64,000 nt of DNA, taken from Parasediminibacterium sp046546515 (GTDB lineage: Bacteria > Bacteroidota > Bacteroidia > Chitinophagales > Chitinophagaceae). Numbering within the stretch: position 1 is the stretch's first letter; every line of letters starts with the position of its first letter. The notes beneath the pieces are model-generated. The model searched no databases. It was not told the DNA's origin and saw only the letters and a program-made list of their open reading frames with translations. Location of the stretch: contig NZ_JBKHKJ010000006.1 in assembly GCF_046546515.1 (NCBI RefSeq), forward strand, positions 124,001-188,000, given 5' to 3'. Below, in pieces: positions 1 to 8,469 of this stretch. Both the position numbers and the translations under genes were made by a program.

Positions 1-784
1 CTAGGCCATGCTCATCCACATTCAATGCTTTTAGGGCATGTTGGGTAATGCCAAGGTCTATCTTCCCATCATTCAGCACTTGTGCAAAATCCCTTACCCT
101 TCTTAGCAAGCCATTGGCTATACGGGGCGTGCCACGGCTGCGGCGGGCTATTTCGTGCGCTGCATCGTCTTTAATGCTGGTGTTTAAAATAATGGCACTG
201 CGCTTAATGATTTTTTTCAGCGTGGCTGCATCGTAATATTCCAGCCTGCTCTTAATGCCAAATCTTGAGAGTAGGGGGGCTGTCAGCAAACCGCTACGGG
301 TAGTAGCTCCCACCAATGTAAAAGGGTTCAGGTTTATTTGTATGCTACGGGCGTTGGGGCCTGTGTCTATCATTATGTCTATCCTGAAATCTTCCATGGC
401 GGCGTACAAGTATTCTTCCACAACGGTACTAAGCCGATGTATCTCATCAATAAACAATACATCATTCGGTTGCAAGTTGGTAAGCAGCCCGGCAAGGTCG
501 CCCGGTTTTTCTATCACGGGCCCGCTTGTTTCTTTTATGTTCACGCCTAGTTCGTTTGCCACGATGCGGCTAAGGGTTGTTTTTCCCAAGCCTGGGGGGC
601 CATGGAACAATATATGGTCTAGTGCTTCCCCCCTTATTTTGGCCGCTTTAATGAAAATGAGCAGGTTTTCTATCAATTGGGGCTGCCCGCTAAAATCGTC
701 GATGGCGGCAGGGCGTATGGTATTTTCAAATTCCTTGTCTGTGCCTGCAAGCTGCTCTGTTTTATGTACATTTTCTTTTGCCAT
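1..784 (-). CDS. ruvB: Holliday junction branch migration helicase RuvB (partial, C-terminus outside window)
   Basis: RuvB is the AAA+ motor that drives branch migration of Holliday junctions together with RuvA. The reading frame opens at an ATG whose first base is at 784 and runs leftwards off the window, giving about 261 residues. Visible are Walker A GPPGLGKTT, Walker B LFIDEIHRLS, the sensor region VGATTRSGLL and the following GTPRIANGLLRR segment typical of the lid domain. The N-terminal IRPAAIDDFSGQ matches the usual RuvB start (RP..l.ef.GQ). Only the winged-helix C-terminus is missing because of the window edge. Long open frames on the plus strand here are antisense shadows. Confidence 0.97.
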   Translation of the reverse strand, partial: MAKENVHKTEQLAGTDKEFENTIRPAAIDDFSGQPQLIENLLIFIKAAKIRGEALDHILFHGPPGLGKTTLSRIVANELGVNIKETSGPVIEKPGDLAGLLTNLQPNDVLFIDEIHRLSTVVEEYLYAAMEDFRIDIMIDTGPNARSIQINLNPFTLVGATTRSGLLTAPLLSRFGIKSRLEYYDAATLKKIIKRSAIILNTSIKDDAAHEIARRSRGTPRIANGLLRRVRDFAQVLNDGKIDLGITQHALKALNVDEHGL

Positions 785-1077
785 CGTGTCAAAAATAAAG
801 CATTGTGTTACTAATCAGGTATTTTTTCGCCACAAAGGCTCGAAGCAGCACAAAGGAAATAAAGTAATAACCAGCTTGCATTTTTTGCCCGTCGTGCTTA
901 AAAAGGGCTATGCTCCTGAAAAAAAATCAATCTAGCCAAAAGAAGGTCTTTGTAGCTTCGAAAAAAAATAAAAAACACATCAATTTTAGTATTTCTAATT
1001 GGGTATTATTTAGTGCTACTGGCATATCTGCTTTTTAATGCAAAAAAAGAATATAGTTGAAACCGTTCTTTAGCGCA

Positions 1078-2046
1078 TTACCCCTTTAAAGCATTTGAAA
1101 TATAGTAAATATTTAAAAGGATGTAGGACACCAATACCACTTTGGCTGCAATCGAATCGAAAAGGTATGCCTGTTTTACTTTCCCTTTTTTGAGCATGGT
1201 TAATGAATAGGTAGAAGAAACAATAACCACAAAAATAAAAAACAGGGTCATGGCATGAAGCGTGTCAACCAATGTGAGTGAAGTAGAGTCGGGCAGCGAG
1301 GCGTCAATAATATACTTATTGCCTATAGCTGCAAATAGCGAGCCTACACTAAGGCCAAAACGGGAGTCGATATTGTCGGCATGTATATAAAAACAGATAT
1401 AAGAAATAAGGAACGCCACATACATGCCCAAGAACATTTTCCAGAATAACTCTGTTGCAGACCTGCTGATGCCGATATTTACTTTAAAATTTGCGTATTC
1501 AGAATGGGGTTTTGCATAGCTGGCATCACCAAAAGCTGTTTCGTAGGCTTTTTTACCTGTTGAAACAGTGAAGCTATCTATGTCCCAGCCCTTTAATGTG
1601 AACTTGGGGTCGTAGTGCATACCTAGCGTATCTGCCACAAACACAAGGCTCTTGGCATCAAACTGAGAATTTTCTATAGATAAGTGTAGTTTCTGGCGGT
1701 CGAACGGGAAATTGTTTATGCGCCATGAGTCCTTCATCACGCATTGCATTTTCATCAGTAAGTAAATCTGCCCGTTGGAGGAGTCAACTGTCGAAAATGA
1801 CTTGGTAACGGTTTTTGCCTGTGGTATTTCAAGGTTTTGGGCAAAGTCAAATTCTTTTTTCTTGTAAGTAAGCCATAGCCAAAAAATAGCCGTGTATTCG
1901 TTTTGCTTAAAATCGATGTCATGTATGCTGGTAATGTATATGCCTGTTTTCACCGTGTCTGGGTGTGGTTTCTCGGCAATAGCATTGCTGCTAAAAAAGC
2001 ACGCAACAACCATAAATAAGATGGAAAAGAGGAGGGTGTTTTTCAT
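1078..2046 (-). CDS. Prokaryotic pentameric ligand-gated ion channel (Cys-loop family homologue, GLIC/ELIC-like)
   Basis: A 322-residue protein with a signal peptide (about 1-24, ending NAIA), an extracellular beta-rich domain (about 25-195) and four C-terminal membrane segments (about 198-222, 229-250, 260-283, 297-316). The motif FPFDRQKL at 113-120 after W108 corresponds to the conserved FPFDxQ of the Cys-loop in nicotinic-receptor-type channels. The two loop cysteines are not conserved, as in known prokaryotic members. YTAIFWLWLTYKKKEFD (51-67) matches the W-x-D region of the ligand-binding fold. The second membrane segment, SRFGLSVGSLFAAIGNKYI, sits where the pore-lining helix should be. 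Family membership is from motif order and topology; ligand and ion selectivity are unknown. It stands alone, with no obvious operon partner. Confidence 0.82.
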   Translation of the reverse strand: MKNTLLFSILFMVVACFFSSNAIAEKPHPDTVKTGIYITSIHDIDFKQNEYTAIFWLWLTYKKKEFDFAQNLEIPQAKTVTKSFSTVDSSNGQIYLLMKMQCVMKDSWRINNFPFDRQKLHLSIENSQFDAKSLVFVADTLGMHYDPKFTLKGWDIDSFTVSTGKKAYETAFGDASYAKPHSEYANFKVNIGISRSATELFWKMFLGMYVAFLISYICFYIHADNIDSRFGLSVGSLFAAIGNKYIIDASLPDSTSLTLVDTLHAMTLFFIFVVIVSSTYSLTMLKKGKVKQAYLFDSIAAKVVLVSYILLNIYYISNALKG

Positions 2047-2423
2047 CTTGTGTTTTTATTTTGTTTGAAAGGTAAGCTATCGCAAAAAGCAAACCATTTT
2101 TATCAGTGTTTTTAGTATTTTAGGCAATGAGGATTTTTTTTTAAGTAGTATTTTTTGAAGCACTTTTTTTGAAGCACTTAAAAGTGCTTCAAATTTTTAT
2201 ATAGCAAAAAAGACTTTGCCACCCATATATAAGTATATCTTGCTTTTAGGATGTGCAATGGAAACGATTGCCTATTTTTATGTTTTGTAGCATGATTAAT
2301 CAAATACAATGGAAAATAAATTAGCTTTTGCCCGATGAACTCTTTTATACCATAGCAGATTTTAGGGAGTGGTTAAAAAAAAATGGCTTTTTTACCACAT
2401 AGTAAAAACTTAAATTTAAAGTA
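2047..2423. other. Gene-free divergent intergenic region
   Basis: This 377-bp AT-rich spacer lies between the divergently transcribed ion channel gene and rarA and should hold both promoters. I see no open frame worth calling. It contains a perfect palindrome (separate entry). Confidence 0.6.
2168..2193. repeat. Perfect 26-bp palindrome
   Basis: The sequence reads TTTGAAGCACTT, AA, AAGTGCTTCAAA. An extra half-copy, TTTTTTGAAGCAC, directly precedes it. It sits about 120 bp upstream of the channel gene and 230 bp upstream of rarA. It could be an operator or a hairpin; it does not lie at the 3' end of any gene, so a terminator role is unlikely. Confidence 0.5.
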
Positions 2424-3692
2424 TTGTCTCAAAATATCCCACTCGCAGAAAGGATGCGGCCCCAAACGTTAGATGAACTAGTAGGGCAGCAGCACCTCAC
2501 AGGCAAAGGAAGCATTTTGCGTTCTTCCATTACGCAAGGAAACCTTCCCTCCATTATTTTATGGGGGCCGCCAGGGGTGGGCAAAACCACTATTGCCCAT
2601 ATTATAGCGCAAGCCATTAATGCCCCTTATTTCCAGTTGAGCGCCATCAGCAGCGGCGTAAAAGAGGTAAGGGAAGTGATAGAACAGGCCAGGCATACCT
2701 CAAAAGCCATCCTTTTTATTGACGAGATACACCGTTTCAACAAAGGGCAGCAGGATGCCTTGCTGGGAGCTGTAGAAAAAGGTATTATTACCTTGATTGG
2801 TGCAACTACTGAGAACCCCTCTTTTGAAGTAAACAGCGCACTGCTTAGCCGTGCCCAAGTGTATGTGTTACGGCCATTGCAAGAAACCGATTTGGTAGCT
2901 TTGCTGCACCAGGCACTTATAAAAGACGAATGGCTAAAGCAATACAAAATAGTACTAAAAGAAACTGCTGCAATGGTAAAAATAAGCGGTGGCGATGCCC
3001 GTAAACTGCTGAACCTACTGGAACTGGTATCACAAACCATCATTTCAACTGGCGACCTTGCCATAACTGATGACAGGGTAATGAATATAGCCCAGCAGAA
3101 AATAGCCCTGTACGATAAAAAGGGCGAGCAGCACTACGACATTATCTCGGCTTTTATTAAAAGTATGCGTGGCAGCGACCCCAATGGGGCTGTGTATTGG
3201 TTGGCAAGGATGATAGAAGGAGGGGAAGACATAAAATTTATTGCCCGCAGGATGCTTATTTTTTCCAGTGAAGACATTGGCAATGCCAACCCCAATGCCT
3301 TGCTATTGGCCAATGCCACATTTGATGCAGTAAGCAAAATTGGCTACCCAGAAAGCCGGATTATACTATCCCAATGTGCCACTTACCTTGCATCTTCTGC
3401 CAAAAGCAATGCGGCTTATGAAGCCATTGGCAAAGCACTACGAGCTGTGCAGCAAACTGGGGACCTGCCAGTGCCGCTGCATATACGCAATGCGCCCACC
3501 AAGCTGATGAAAGACATGGAGTATGGCAAAAACTACCAGTATTCTCACTTGGGCGAAGGCAATTTTATAGAACAGGAATACCTGCCCCAGCCGCTTGCAG
3601 GCACGCCATTTTACCAGCCTGGGAACAATGCACGGGAAAATGAACTGCGTAAATTTTTAAAAGACAGGTGGAAGGGGAAGTATGGGTATTGA
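2424..3692 (+). CDS. rarA: Replication-associated recombination protein A (RarA/MgsA AAA+ ATPase)
   Basis: A clamp-loader-like AAA+ ATPase that acts at stalled replication forks. Walker A is GPPGVGKTT at about 48-56, Walker B LFIDEIHRFNKGQQ begins near 97, and the sensor GATTENPSFEVN follows. The C-terminal half carries the family's tetramerisation region (LARMIEGGEDIKFIARR, HLRNAPT-like HIRNAPTKLM). At 422 residues it is full length. The start is taken as TTG at 2424, because the family begins just before PLAERMRP and an in-frame stop lies 18 bp further upstream; the next ATG (2454 region) would cut into the conserved N-terminus. Confidence 0.95.
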   Translation: MSQNIPLAERMRPQTLDELVGQQHLTGKGSILRSSITQGNLPSIILWGPPGVGKTTIAHIIAQAINAPYFQLSAISSGVKEVREVIEQARHTSKAILFIDEIHRFNKGQQDALLGAVEKGIITLIGATTENPSFEVNSALLSRAQVYVLRPLQETDLVALLHQALIKDEWLKQYKIVLKETAAMVKISGGDARKLLNLLELVSQTIISTGDLAITDDRVMNIAQQKIALYDKKGEQHYDIISAFIKSMRGSDPNGAVYWLARMIEGGEDIKFIARRMLIFSSEDIGNANPNALLLANATFDAVSKIGYPESRIILSQCATYLASSAKSNAAYEAIGKALRAVQQTGDLPVPLHIRNAPTKLMKDMEYGKNYQYSHLGEGNFIEQEYLPQPLAGTPFYQPGNNARENELRKFLKDRWKGKYGY

Positions 3693-3699
3693 TGTGTTT

Positions 3700-4026
3700 T
3701 TATTTCTTGAAATACAACCCTATTATAGCCATCATCATGGCAAGAAAAATACCAAACATCCAACGCAATATTTCTACTTTTGTTTCCGCAAGCTTAGTTT
3801 CTAGTTTAGAATCCATTTTAGCAAAATCTTCTTTTGTTGCAAATACAGTATGCATCTCCTTCCTAAGGTTTTCTAAATCTTTTGTCTGTAGTGTTTGATA
3901 AACCTGGGTTTTTTCGTCTATTTTTTCTTTAGATTTTGCTTCAAAATATTCTATAACCGTAGCAGCTTCCTGCTCGGAAAATTTTGACTTGAATATTTCA
4001 TAAACCTTTAGTTCCAATGTACTCAT
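3700..4026 (-). CDS. Coiled-coil protein with C-terminal membrane anchor (DUF1640/CCDC90-like)
   Basis: A 108-residue protein: an N-terminal helical part (MSTLELKVYEIFKSKFSEQEA), a charged heptad-rich coiled coil (about 35-85, with repeats such as KTQVYQTLQTKDLENLRKEM and KEDFAKMDSKLETKLAETKVE) and one C-terminal membrane helix (about 87-106). This architecture resembles the DUF1640/CCDC90 family of small membrane-anchored coiled-coil proteins, assigned from layout only. It lies tail-to-tail with rarA and is followed by speA on the same strand. No catalytic residues are seen and the function is unknown. Confidence 0.65.
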   Translation of the reverse strand: MSTLELKVYEIFKSKFSEQEAATVIEYFEAKSKEKIDEKTQVYQTLQTKDLENLRKEMHTVFATKEDFAKMDSKLETKLAETKVEILRWMFGIFLAMMMAIIGLYFKK

Positions 4027-4081
4027 TGTTGCTATTATTTATTACAAAACTAGCGAATTATTATGTAGAAGAATACTGTAC

Positions 4082-5512
4082 TTATTTTATATACCCCAAT
4101 ATCTTCAACATACTTTGAGCAGATTGTTCCTTGGCATATACCCAGTCCTCAAGCTCGCCATCTTTGTTGCGTTCAATAATAATGTGCTTGGGCGAAGGGA
4201 TAAGGCAGTGCTTAATGCCACCATAGCCACTAATCTGGTCTTGGTAAGCACCTGTATGGAAGAAACCTACATACAAAGGTTCTTTGTTGCTTTCTTCCTC
4301 GCCTTTGTAGTTATTGGTCAACTTTGGTAGGAATACTTCATTTATATGTTCCTCGCTGTCGTAATAATCATGGCTGTCGCAGGTAATGCCCCCCAAAACC
4401 ACCCGGTGATATTCATTGTCCCACTTATTCACAGGCAGCATCAGGAATTTCTCGCCAATACCCCAAGTATCTGGCAGGGTAGTAATGAATGAAGAATCTA
4501 TCATGTACCAGCACTCACGGTCGTTCTGTACTTTTTGTCCTATCACGCTGTAAATATGCGCCATGCTTTCACCAACGGTGAAGCTGCCAAACTCGGTAAA
4601 GATATGCGGCATGGCCACTTTGGCTTTTTTGCAGGCACGTTTAATGTTGCCAACAATTTCATTTATCATGAACTGGTAGTCATAATCAAAGCCCAAAGAG
4701 TGCTTGATAGGGAAACCGCCACCGATATTGATAGAATCTAGTTCTGGGCAAATTTTCTTTAATTGGCAGTATAGGTTTATTACTTTGTTCAGTTCGCTCC
4801 AGTAATAAATATCATCCTTAATGCCTTTGTTCAGGAATATATGCAGCATTTTTAGCTGGAACTTATCTTCAAAGCCTTCAATCTCATCCACATAAAATTC
4901 CAAAATATCCCTTGGCCTAATGCCTAAACGGGAAGTATAGAAAGGGAAAGAAGGTTCTTCTTCCGCAGCCACCCTGATGCCCAGTTTAAAAGGTTCTTTT
5001 ACAGACTTGCGATAAGCATCCAGTTCCTCCTTATTATCTAAAATCGGTATTACATTTTTAAAACCTGTATTAATCAGTTTTGCAATTCGGTTGGTATAGG
5101 CTTTTTGCTTGTAGCCATTGCAAATAATAAAGGTTTCTTTATTAATCTTCTTTTTCAGGAAAAGCTGGTTGATAATTTCTATATCGTACGCATAAGAAGT
5201 CTCCAAGTGTATTTGGTGCTTCAAGGTTTCCTCCACTATAAAAGAAAAGTGCGAGCTTTTGGTACAGTAGCAATAGTTATAATCGCCTTCGTACTTATGC
5301 TTCTTAAACGCATTGGCAAACATTTGCTTGGCCTTGTTTATTTGCATCCCTATCTTGGGCAGATAGGTAATTTTCAAGGGAGTACCATATTTGTCAATCA
5401 ATGCCTTTACGTCAACATCATTAAACATTAAATAACCGTCATTATTCAATTTATAACCTTCCTGCGGGAAATGGAAGGTTTGATTCACCAAGGAGGTGTA
5501 GGTATTGTTCAT
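4082..5512 (-). CDS. speA: Biosynthetic arginine decarboxylase (fold-III PLP enzyme, Bacteroidota type)
   Basis: Decarboxylates arginine to agmatine, the first step of a polyamine route. It is an alanine-racemase-fold, PLP-dependent enzyme of 476 residues, the short Bacteroidota form rather than the roughly 650-residue E. coli SpeA. The PLP lysine is K85 in YCYCTKSSHFS; the glycine-rich phosphate-binding GGGFP lies near 265, and the second active-site motif CDSHDYYDSEE near 388. IFTEFGSFTVGES and the ITTLPDTWGIGEK segment are typical of this family. A possible -7 box, TACTTTTG on the minus strand, lies at 5556-5563. Diaminopimelate or ornithine decarboxylases are distant relatives, but the motifs favour arginine. 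Confidence 0.9.
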   Translation of the reverse strand: MNNTYTSLVNQTFHFPQEGYKLNNDGYLMFNDVDVKALIDKYGTPLKITYLPKIGMQINKAKQMFANAFKKHKYEGDYNYCYCTKSSHFSFIVEETLKHQIHLETSYAYDIEIINQLFLKKKINKETFIICNGYKQKAYTNRIAKLINTGFKNVIPILDNKEELDAYRKSVKEPFKLGIRVAAEEEPSFPFYTSRLGIRPRDILEFYVDEIEGFEDKFQLKMLHIFLNKGIKDDIYYWSELNKVINLYCQLKKICPELDSINIGGGFPIKHSLGFDYDYQFMINEIVGNIKRACKKAKVAMPHIFTEFGSFTVGESMAHIYSVIGQKVQNDRECWYMIDSSFITTLPDTWGIGEKFLMLPVNKWDNEYHRVVLGGITCDSHDYYDSEEHINEVFLPKLTNNYKGEEESNKEPLYVGFFHTGAYQDQISGYGGIKHCLIPSPKHIIIERNKDGELEDWVYAKEQSAQSMLKILGYIK

Positions 5513-5587
5513 CTAAGAACTTGGTTTAATGAGTGATATATAAATAAAAAGAAAGCAAAAGTAATTGTTTGCAATACATTGGGGGAA

Positions 5588-5625
5588 TAAAAAAAGCTGA
5601 AGCATGGTGGCTTCAGCTTTTTTTC
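5588..5625 (-). terminator. Rho-independent terminator of the rpmI-rplT operon
   Basis: The stem AAAAAGCTGAAGC / GCTTCAGCTTTTT has a 6-nt loop and is flanked by A and T runs. It lies just past the rplT stop on the minus strand and is symmetric enough to work on either strand. Confidence 0.85.
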
Positions 5626-5640
5626 TATGTATGGTAAATA

Positions 5641-5985
5641 CTATTTTACAGAATCAATCAATGTTTTGAAACTTTCAGGGTTGTTCATGGCCAAGTCTGC
5701 CAATACCTTACGGTTCAATTCAATGCCTTTTTCAGATAATTTGTGTATAAATTGGCTGTAGGTAAGGCCTTCCGCACGTACGCCTGCGTTGATACGGGCA
5801 ATCCACAACTGGCGGTATTCCCTTTTTTTCAATTTACGGCCTACATAGCTGTAAGTCAAGCCTTTTTCAACAATGTTCTTGGCTACGGTATATACGTTTT
5901 TACGTTTGCCATAATAACCTTTGGCTTGGTCGAGAATCCTTTTCCTCCTTGCTCTTGATGCAACTGCATTTACTGAACGTGGCAT
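5641..5985 (-). CDS. rplT: 50S ribosomal protein L20
   Basis: A 114-residue primary-binding protein of the large subunit. It has the canonical start MPRSVNAVASRARRKRILDQAKGY-type N-terminus, the basic GYYGKRKNVYTVAKN tail-like segment that threads into 23S rRNA, and the globular end with RQLWIARINA and YSQFIHKL. Length is normal. It lies 132 bp downstream of rpmI on the same strand and ends at a strong terminator, so the two form an operon. The usual upstream partner infC is not in the neighbourhood. Confidence 0.98.
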   Translation of the reverse strand: MPRSVNAVASRARRKRILDQAKGYYGKRKNVYTVAKNIVEKGLTYSYVGRKLKKREYRQLWIARINAGVRAEGLTYSQFIHKLSEKGIELNRKVLADLAMNNPESFKTLIDSVK

Positions 5986-6117
5986 AATTACTTATTTTGT
6001 TGTTAGTGCCTTTGAAGCAGCTAACAGATGTTTTTAAATTGTTTTATTGTTTCTTTTTGTGAAGTGCTTATTTTATAATTTAAAATCCAAAATCTAGAAT
6101 TTTAAATTAAACAAGGC

Positions 6118-6315
6118 TTATTTTAAACGCAACAAGCGCATTACAAAATCTTTGTTGGCATCGCCAACAGTGCCTTTAATACGCATGGCACGTTTGCGCT
6201 TGGTAGATTTCTTGGTTAAAATGTGGCGTTTGAACGCCTTTTGAAACGTGATTTCGCCGGTGCCGGTTACTTTGAACCTCTTCTTGGCACTTGAGTTTGT
6301 TTTAACTTTAGGCAT
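6118..6315 (-). CDS. rpmI: 50S ribosomal protein L35
   Basis: A 65-residue basic protein with the family start MPKVKTNSSAKKRFKVTGTG and the conserved HILTKKSTKRKRAMR and DANKDFVMRLLRLK segments. A longer in-frame start exists at 6429, but the extra 38 residues are unlike L35 and would cover the predicted promoter, so ATG at 6315 is chosen. rplT follows downstream. Normally infC precedes rpmI; here the upstream gene is an unrelated beta-barrel. Confidence 0.97.
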   Translation of the reverse strand: MPKVKTNSSAKKRFKVTGTGEITFQKAFKRHILTKKSTKRKRAMRIKGTVGDANKDFVMRLLRLK

Positions 6316-6398
6316 AAAATAATCTTTATTATGAAGATTATACCCTACAGGTGCCCCGAACAGACGGGGGCTTGTTGAACCTTTTGGGAAATGGGCGG

Positions 6399-6430
6399 CG
6401 AAAGTACGGATTATAAATGGAAATTGCAAA
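6399..6430 (-). promoter_or_regulatory. Predicted Bacteroidota promoter of rpmI-rplT
   Basis: On the minus strand TTTG (6427-6430) and TACTTTCG (6399-6406) are separated by 20 bp. This fits the Bacteroidota sigma-70 pattern TTTG-N19..21-TAnnTTTG with one mismatch. It implies a leader of roughly 80 nt before the rpmI ATG. Confidence 0.6.
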
Positions 6431-6524
6431 AAATGAAATTAGGTATAATTCCTTTTGCCCTTTGCTTGTTTCAAGCTATTTTAGTAGAAACAGTTTTTTT
6501 AAAAGTTTTGCATAGTAATAATAC

Positions 6525-6561
6525 AGGTGCAAACAAGGAGGAAATCCCCCTATTTGCACCT
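6525..6561. other. Stem-loop between the beta-barrel gene and rpmI
   Basis: AGGTGCAAA (6525-6533) pairs with TTTGCACCT (6553-6561), with a further inner pairing AGGAG / CCCCT. It lies just past the stop of the gene ending at 6585 on the minus strand, without a clear T-run. It may be a weak terminator; it lies upstream of the predicted rpmI promoter, so it is not part of that leader. Confidence 0.45.
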
Positions 6562-6584
6562 TTGCCTATTGCCTGTTTTAAGCT

Positions 6585-7496
6585 TTAAAAAGAATAAGAT
6601 ATATGTGCCATCGCTTTAAAACGCATATCTGTTTGCCCCTCGGCAAAGTCTTGGCTGGCAGGCAACTGGGCATTGATGCCAAACCCAACTGACTTATAAC
6701 TTAGTTCTACACCAGCAATGTAGGTAAGCAAGCGGCTGCCTGTAAAAGCCACAGTTGCTTTTTGCAGTTCGTTAAAATGCGTGGTTTCGTAGCCTATGCC
6801 CAAGTTGGGTATAATATACAAGTGCTTTTTGTTTAACTGGTAAAATGTAATCACATTGCCTGTAAACTTGTTGCCATATTTGTAATTGTCGCTATTCACC
6901 GTGTTCAACTTATAGTTTGCAGAAATGTTTGCACCTATTTTGCCCACTTGAAGGCTATACAATCCATTCAATATAAAATCGGTACTGCCCGTGCCTAATT
7001 GGGCATTTATGTCGGCAACTGTGGTGTTGCTGTCAGCTGTATTTACCTTAAAACAACCAGTAGGCAGTTTGATGCCCCCGCCCAGCCATAATTGTTGTTT
7101 TAAAACCTTATTGTTTTTCAACAACTTGCTGCTTCCCCATACATTATACTGTGCCATAATGGTAATATCGCCAAACCCATGTGGATTGGCAATGCCATCA
7201 TCGTCTATTTGCCTGTTGATATAATATGGCACAAATGCCATCAACCTTAGTTTTTTATTGATGTTGAATCCACCCCATAGCTCAACGATATTATAATGGT
7301 TGGTGCTAAACTGCGTGGGGTCGTCGGCCAATTGGGTATGGTAGCCTGCGTAATGGTACCTAAAACCTAAAAATTTGCTTTTGAAATCGGGCATCAAGCC
7401 CATATACAAGTTGCCGCCACCACAGCCACAAATAGGGCAGGCGAAATTGTTGAAGGAAATGAATATGCAAATAAGTATTAGGATGTTTTTTTTCAT
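6585..7496 (-). CDS. Outer-membrane beta-barrel protein with N-terminal CPICGCGGG motif
   Basis: A 303-residue secreted protein: a signal peptide (about 1-18), immediately followed by the Cys-rich CPICGCGGGNLYMG, then a series of amphipathic strands ending in the aromatic-terminated HISYSF typical of outer-membrane barrels. Segments such as GFGDITIMAQYNVWG, LWLGGGIKLPTG and PNLGIGYE resemble Bacteroidota 'transporter' barrels of the phenol-degradation meta-pathway type (MetA-like). The CxxCxC cluster at the mature N-terminus looks like a soft-metal site. A Cys-rich small secreted protein lies nearby on the same strand. A role in metal handling is inferred; no substrate is known. Confidence 0.6.
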   Translation of the reverse strand: MKKNILILICIFISFNNFACPICGCGGGNLYMGLMPDFKSKFLGFRYHYAGYHTQLADDPTQFSTNHYNIVELWGGFNINKKLRLMAFVPYYINRQIDDDGIANPHGFGDITIMAQYNVWGSSKLLKNNKVLKQQLWLGGGIKLPTGCFKVNTADSNTTVADINAQLGTGSTDFILNGLYSLQVGKIGANISANYKLNTVNSDNYKYGNKFTGNVITFYQLNKKHLYIIPNLGIGYETTHFNELQKATVAFTGSRLLTYIAGVELSYKSVGFGINAQLPASQDFAEGQTDMRFKAMAHISYSF

Positions 7497-7947
7497 AAAT
7501 AATATTATTAATAAAATATTTTTTTAAATAGGGCAATAATTTATGCATCATTGATAGACACTATAAACAAGAGTATTATCCATAAAACAATGGAGATACT
7601 GGTGCGTACACGCATAATTACGGATTGGTTGTACCAATCTTGTTGGCGTACCATGCGTTTACTGATAAAATGTGAGGAATAAATGGTTTGTTGCCAATGG
7701 CAAACCTTATGCTGGCAAATGAATGGCATACGGGTAATTGTAACCTATAAGGTAGACTCTTCACAAAAGGCTTGCATGTCTTTGTTCACTTTTCAATGGC
7801 TTTCAACCCATTGTTTCCACGGGGTTAAAACCCTATGGAGTATCTAAAAATCGTACCAAAAAGTCTCCCTCGGTTCTGAACAGCCTACCTAGAAGGCTTT
7901 AATAACTTTCTAGGTTTACGCTACCGACAAATGCACATAGTCGTTTA
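7497..7947. other. Intergenic region with REP-like hairpins
   Basis: This 451-bp stretch lies between two minus-strand genes. It has no convincing gene; a 62-codon frame at 7541-7729 with one hydrophobic stretch is probably chance. It contains two adjacent imperfect palindromes (next entry) and a third pairing, CTAGAAGG with the CCTAGAAAG region on the opposite strand, around 7890-7917. Confidence 0.5.
7794..7838. repeat. Pair of REP-like palindromes
   Basis: CAATGG..CCATTG (7794-7813) and CCACGGGGTT..AACCCTATGG (7817-7838) are adjacent stem-loops separated by 3 bp. GC-rich paired hairpins of this kind recur between Bacteroidota genes and resemble REP units associated with RAYT transposases. 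No RAYT gene is present in this window. A related unit is at 38640-38658. Confidence 0.5.
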
Positions 7948-8325
7948 TTAGATAATATCTGGCGGGTGAAAAACAGCCCTAGGCACCCTTATAGGTTTGC
8001 CAGCAGTATGGCTAGTATAAGCAATAACTATTTCTTGCGAGATACATGGAGACGTGTGTGTAAAAAAAGATTTTGACGAAAGCACTTCGCTATCCTTGCC
8101 CGTTCTGCGTTCATTGCTTTGCTTGTCTTCTTTGGTATCTTTGTTCAGTTTCTTTTTCAACTGGCATTTACCTGCGCAGCAGCTACGGGGTTTTGCCTTG
8201 TTCTCGCAAAAGTTTTTTGCAATATAGCTTTGGTTGGCATAAAAACTACAAACAATAACTGCCTTACTAAAAGTCTGTGCCACAAAAGCAAGCAGGAATA
8301 GTATTGCAATTGATTGTTTAAACAT
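7948..8325 (-). CDS. Small secreted Cys-rich protein (CCxGKCQ motif), unknown function
   Basis: A 125-residue protein when started at ATG 8325, which gives a clean signal peptide (MFKQSIAILFLLAFVAQTFS). The longer frame from 8436 adds an unrelated hydrophobic stretch. After the signal come FYANQSYIAKNFCENKAKPRSCCAGKCQLKKKL, shown in parts: a cysteine at NFCENK, then CCAGKCQ followed by a lysine-rich run, then a low-complexity charged tail. Similar short proteins with a C-x-GKCQ motif are widespread in Bacteroidota, often near metal-related genes. The cysteine pattern and the nearby CPICGC barrel suggest metal contact, which is inference. I do not recognise a named family. Confidence 0.55.
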   Translation of the reverse strand: MFKQSIAILFLLAFVAQTFSKAVIVCSFYANQSYIAKNFCENKAKPRSCCAGKCQLKKKLNKDTKEDKQSNERRTGKDSEVLSSKSFFTHTSPCISQEIVIAYTSHTAGKPIRVPRAVFHPPDII

Positions 8326-8469
8326 GAAGCAAATGTAATGCAACTTCCTTTGTTGTCCCAAAAGGCACAAAGTAGCAATTAGCAAAAAGTAATAAAAAGA
8401 TATCCTAACGATTGCCGGATGAAAAAAAGTACTCAATAATTTCCTTAAATTTGTTTAGAAACTAAGTCA

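Noticed and set aside
255..935. Long plus-strand open frame over the ruvB gene
   Set aside because: It is antisense to clear RuvB coding sequence, and its translation shows no family; a shadow frame.
6316..6429. 38-residue N-terminal extension of L35
   Set aside because: Not found in L35 and it would overlap the predicted promoter of the operon.
7541..7729. 62-codon minus-strand frame with a hydrophobic end
   Set aside because: No start context, no family and it lies in a repeat-containing spacer; probably chance.
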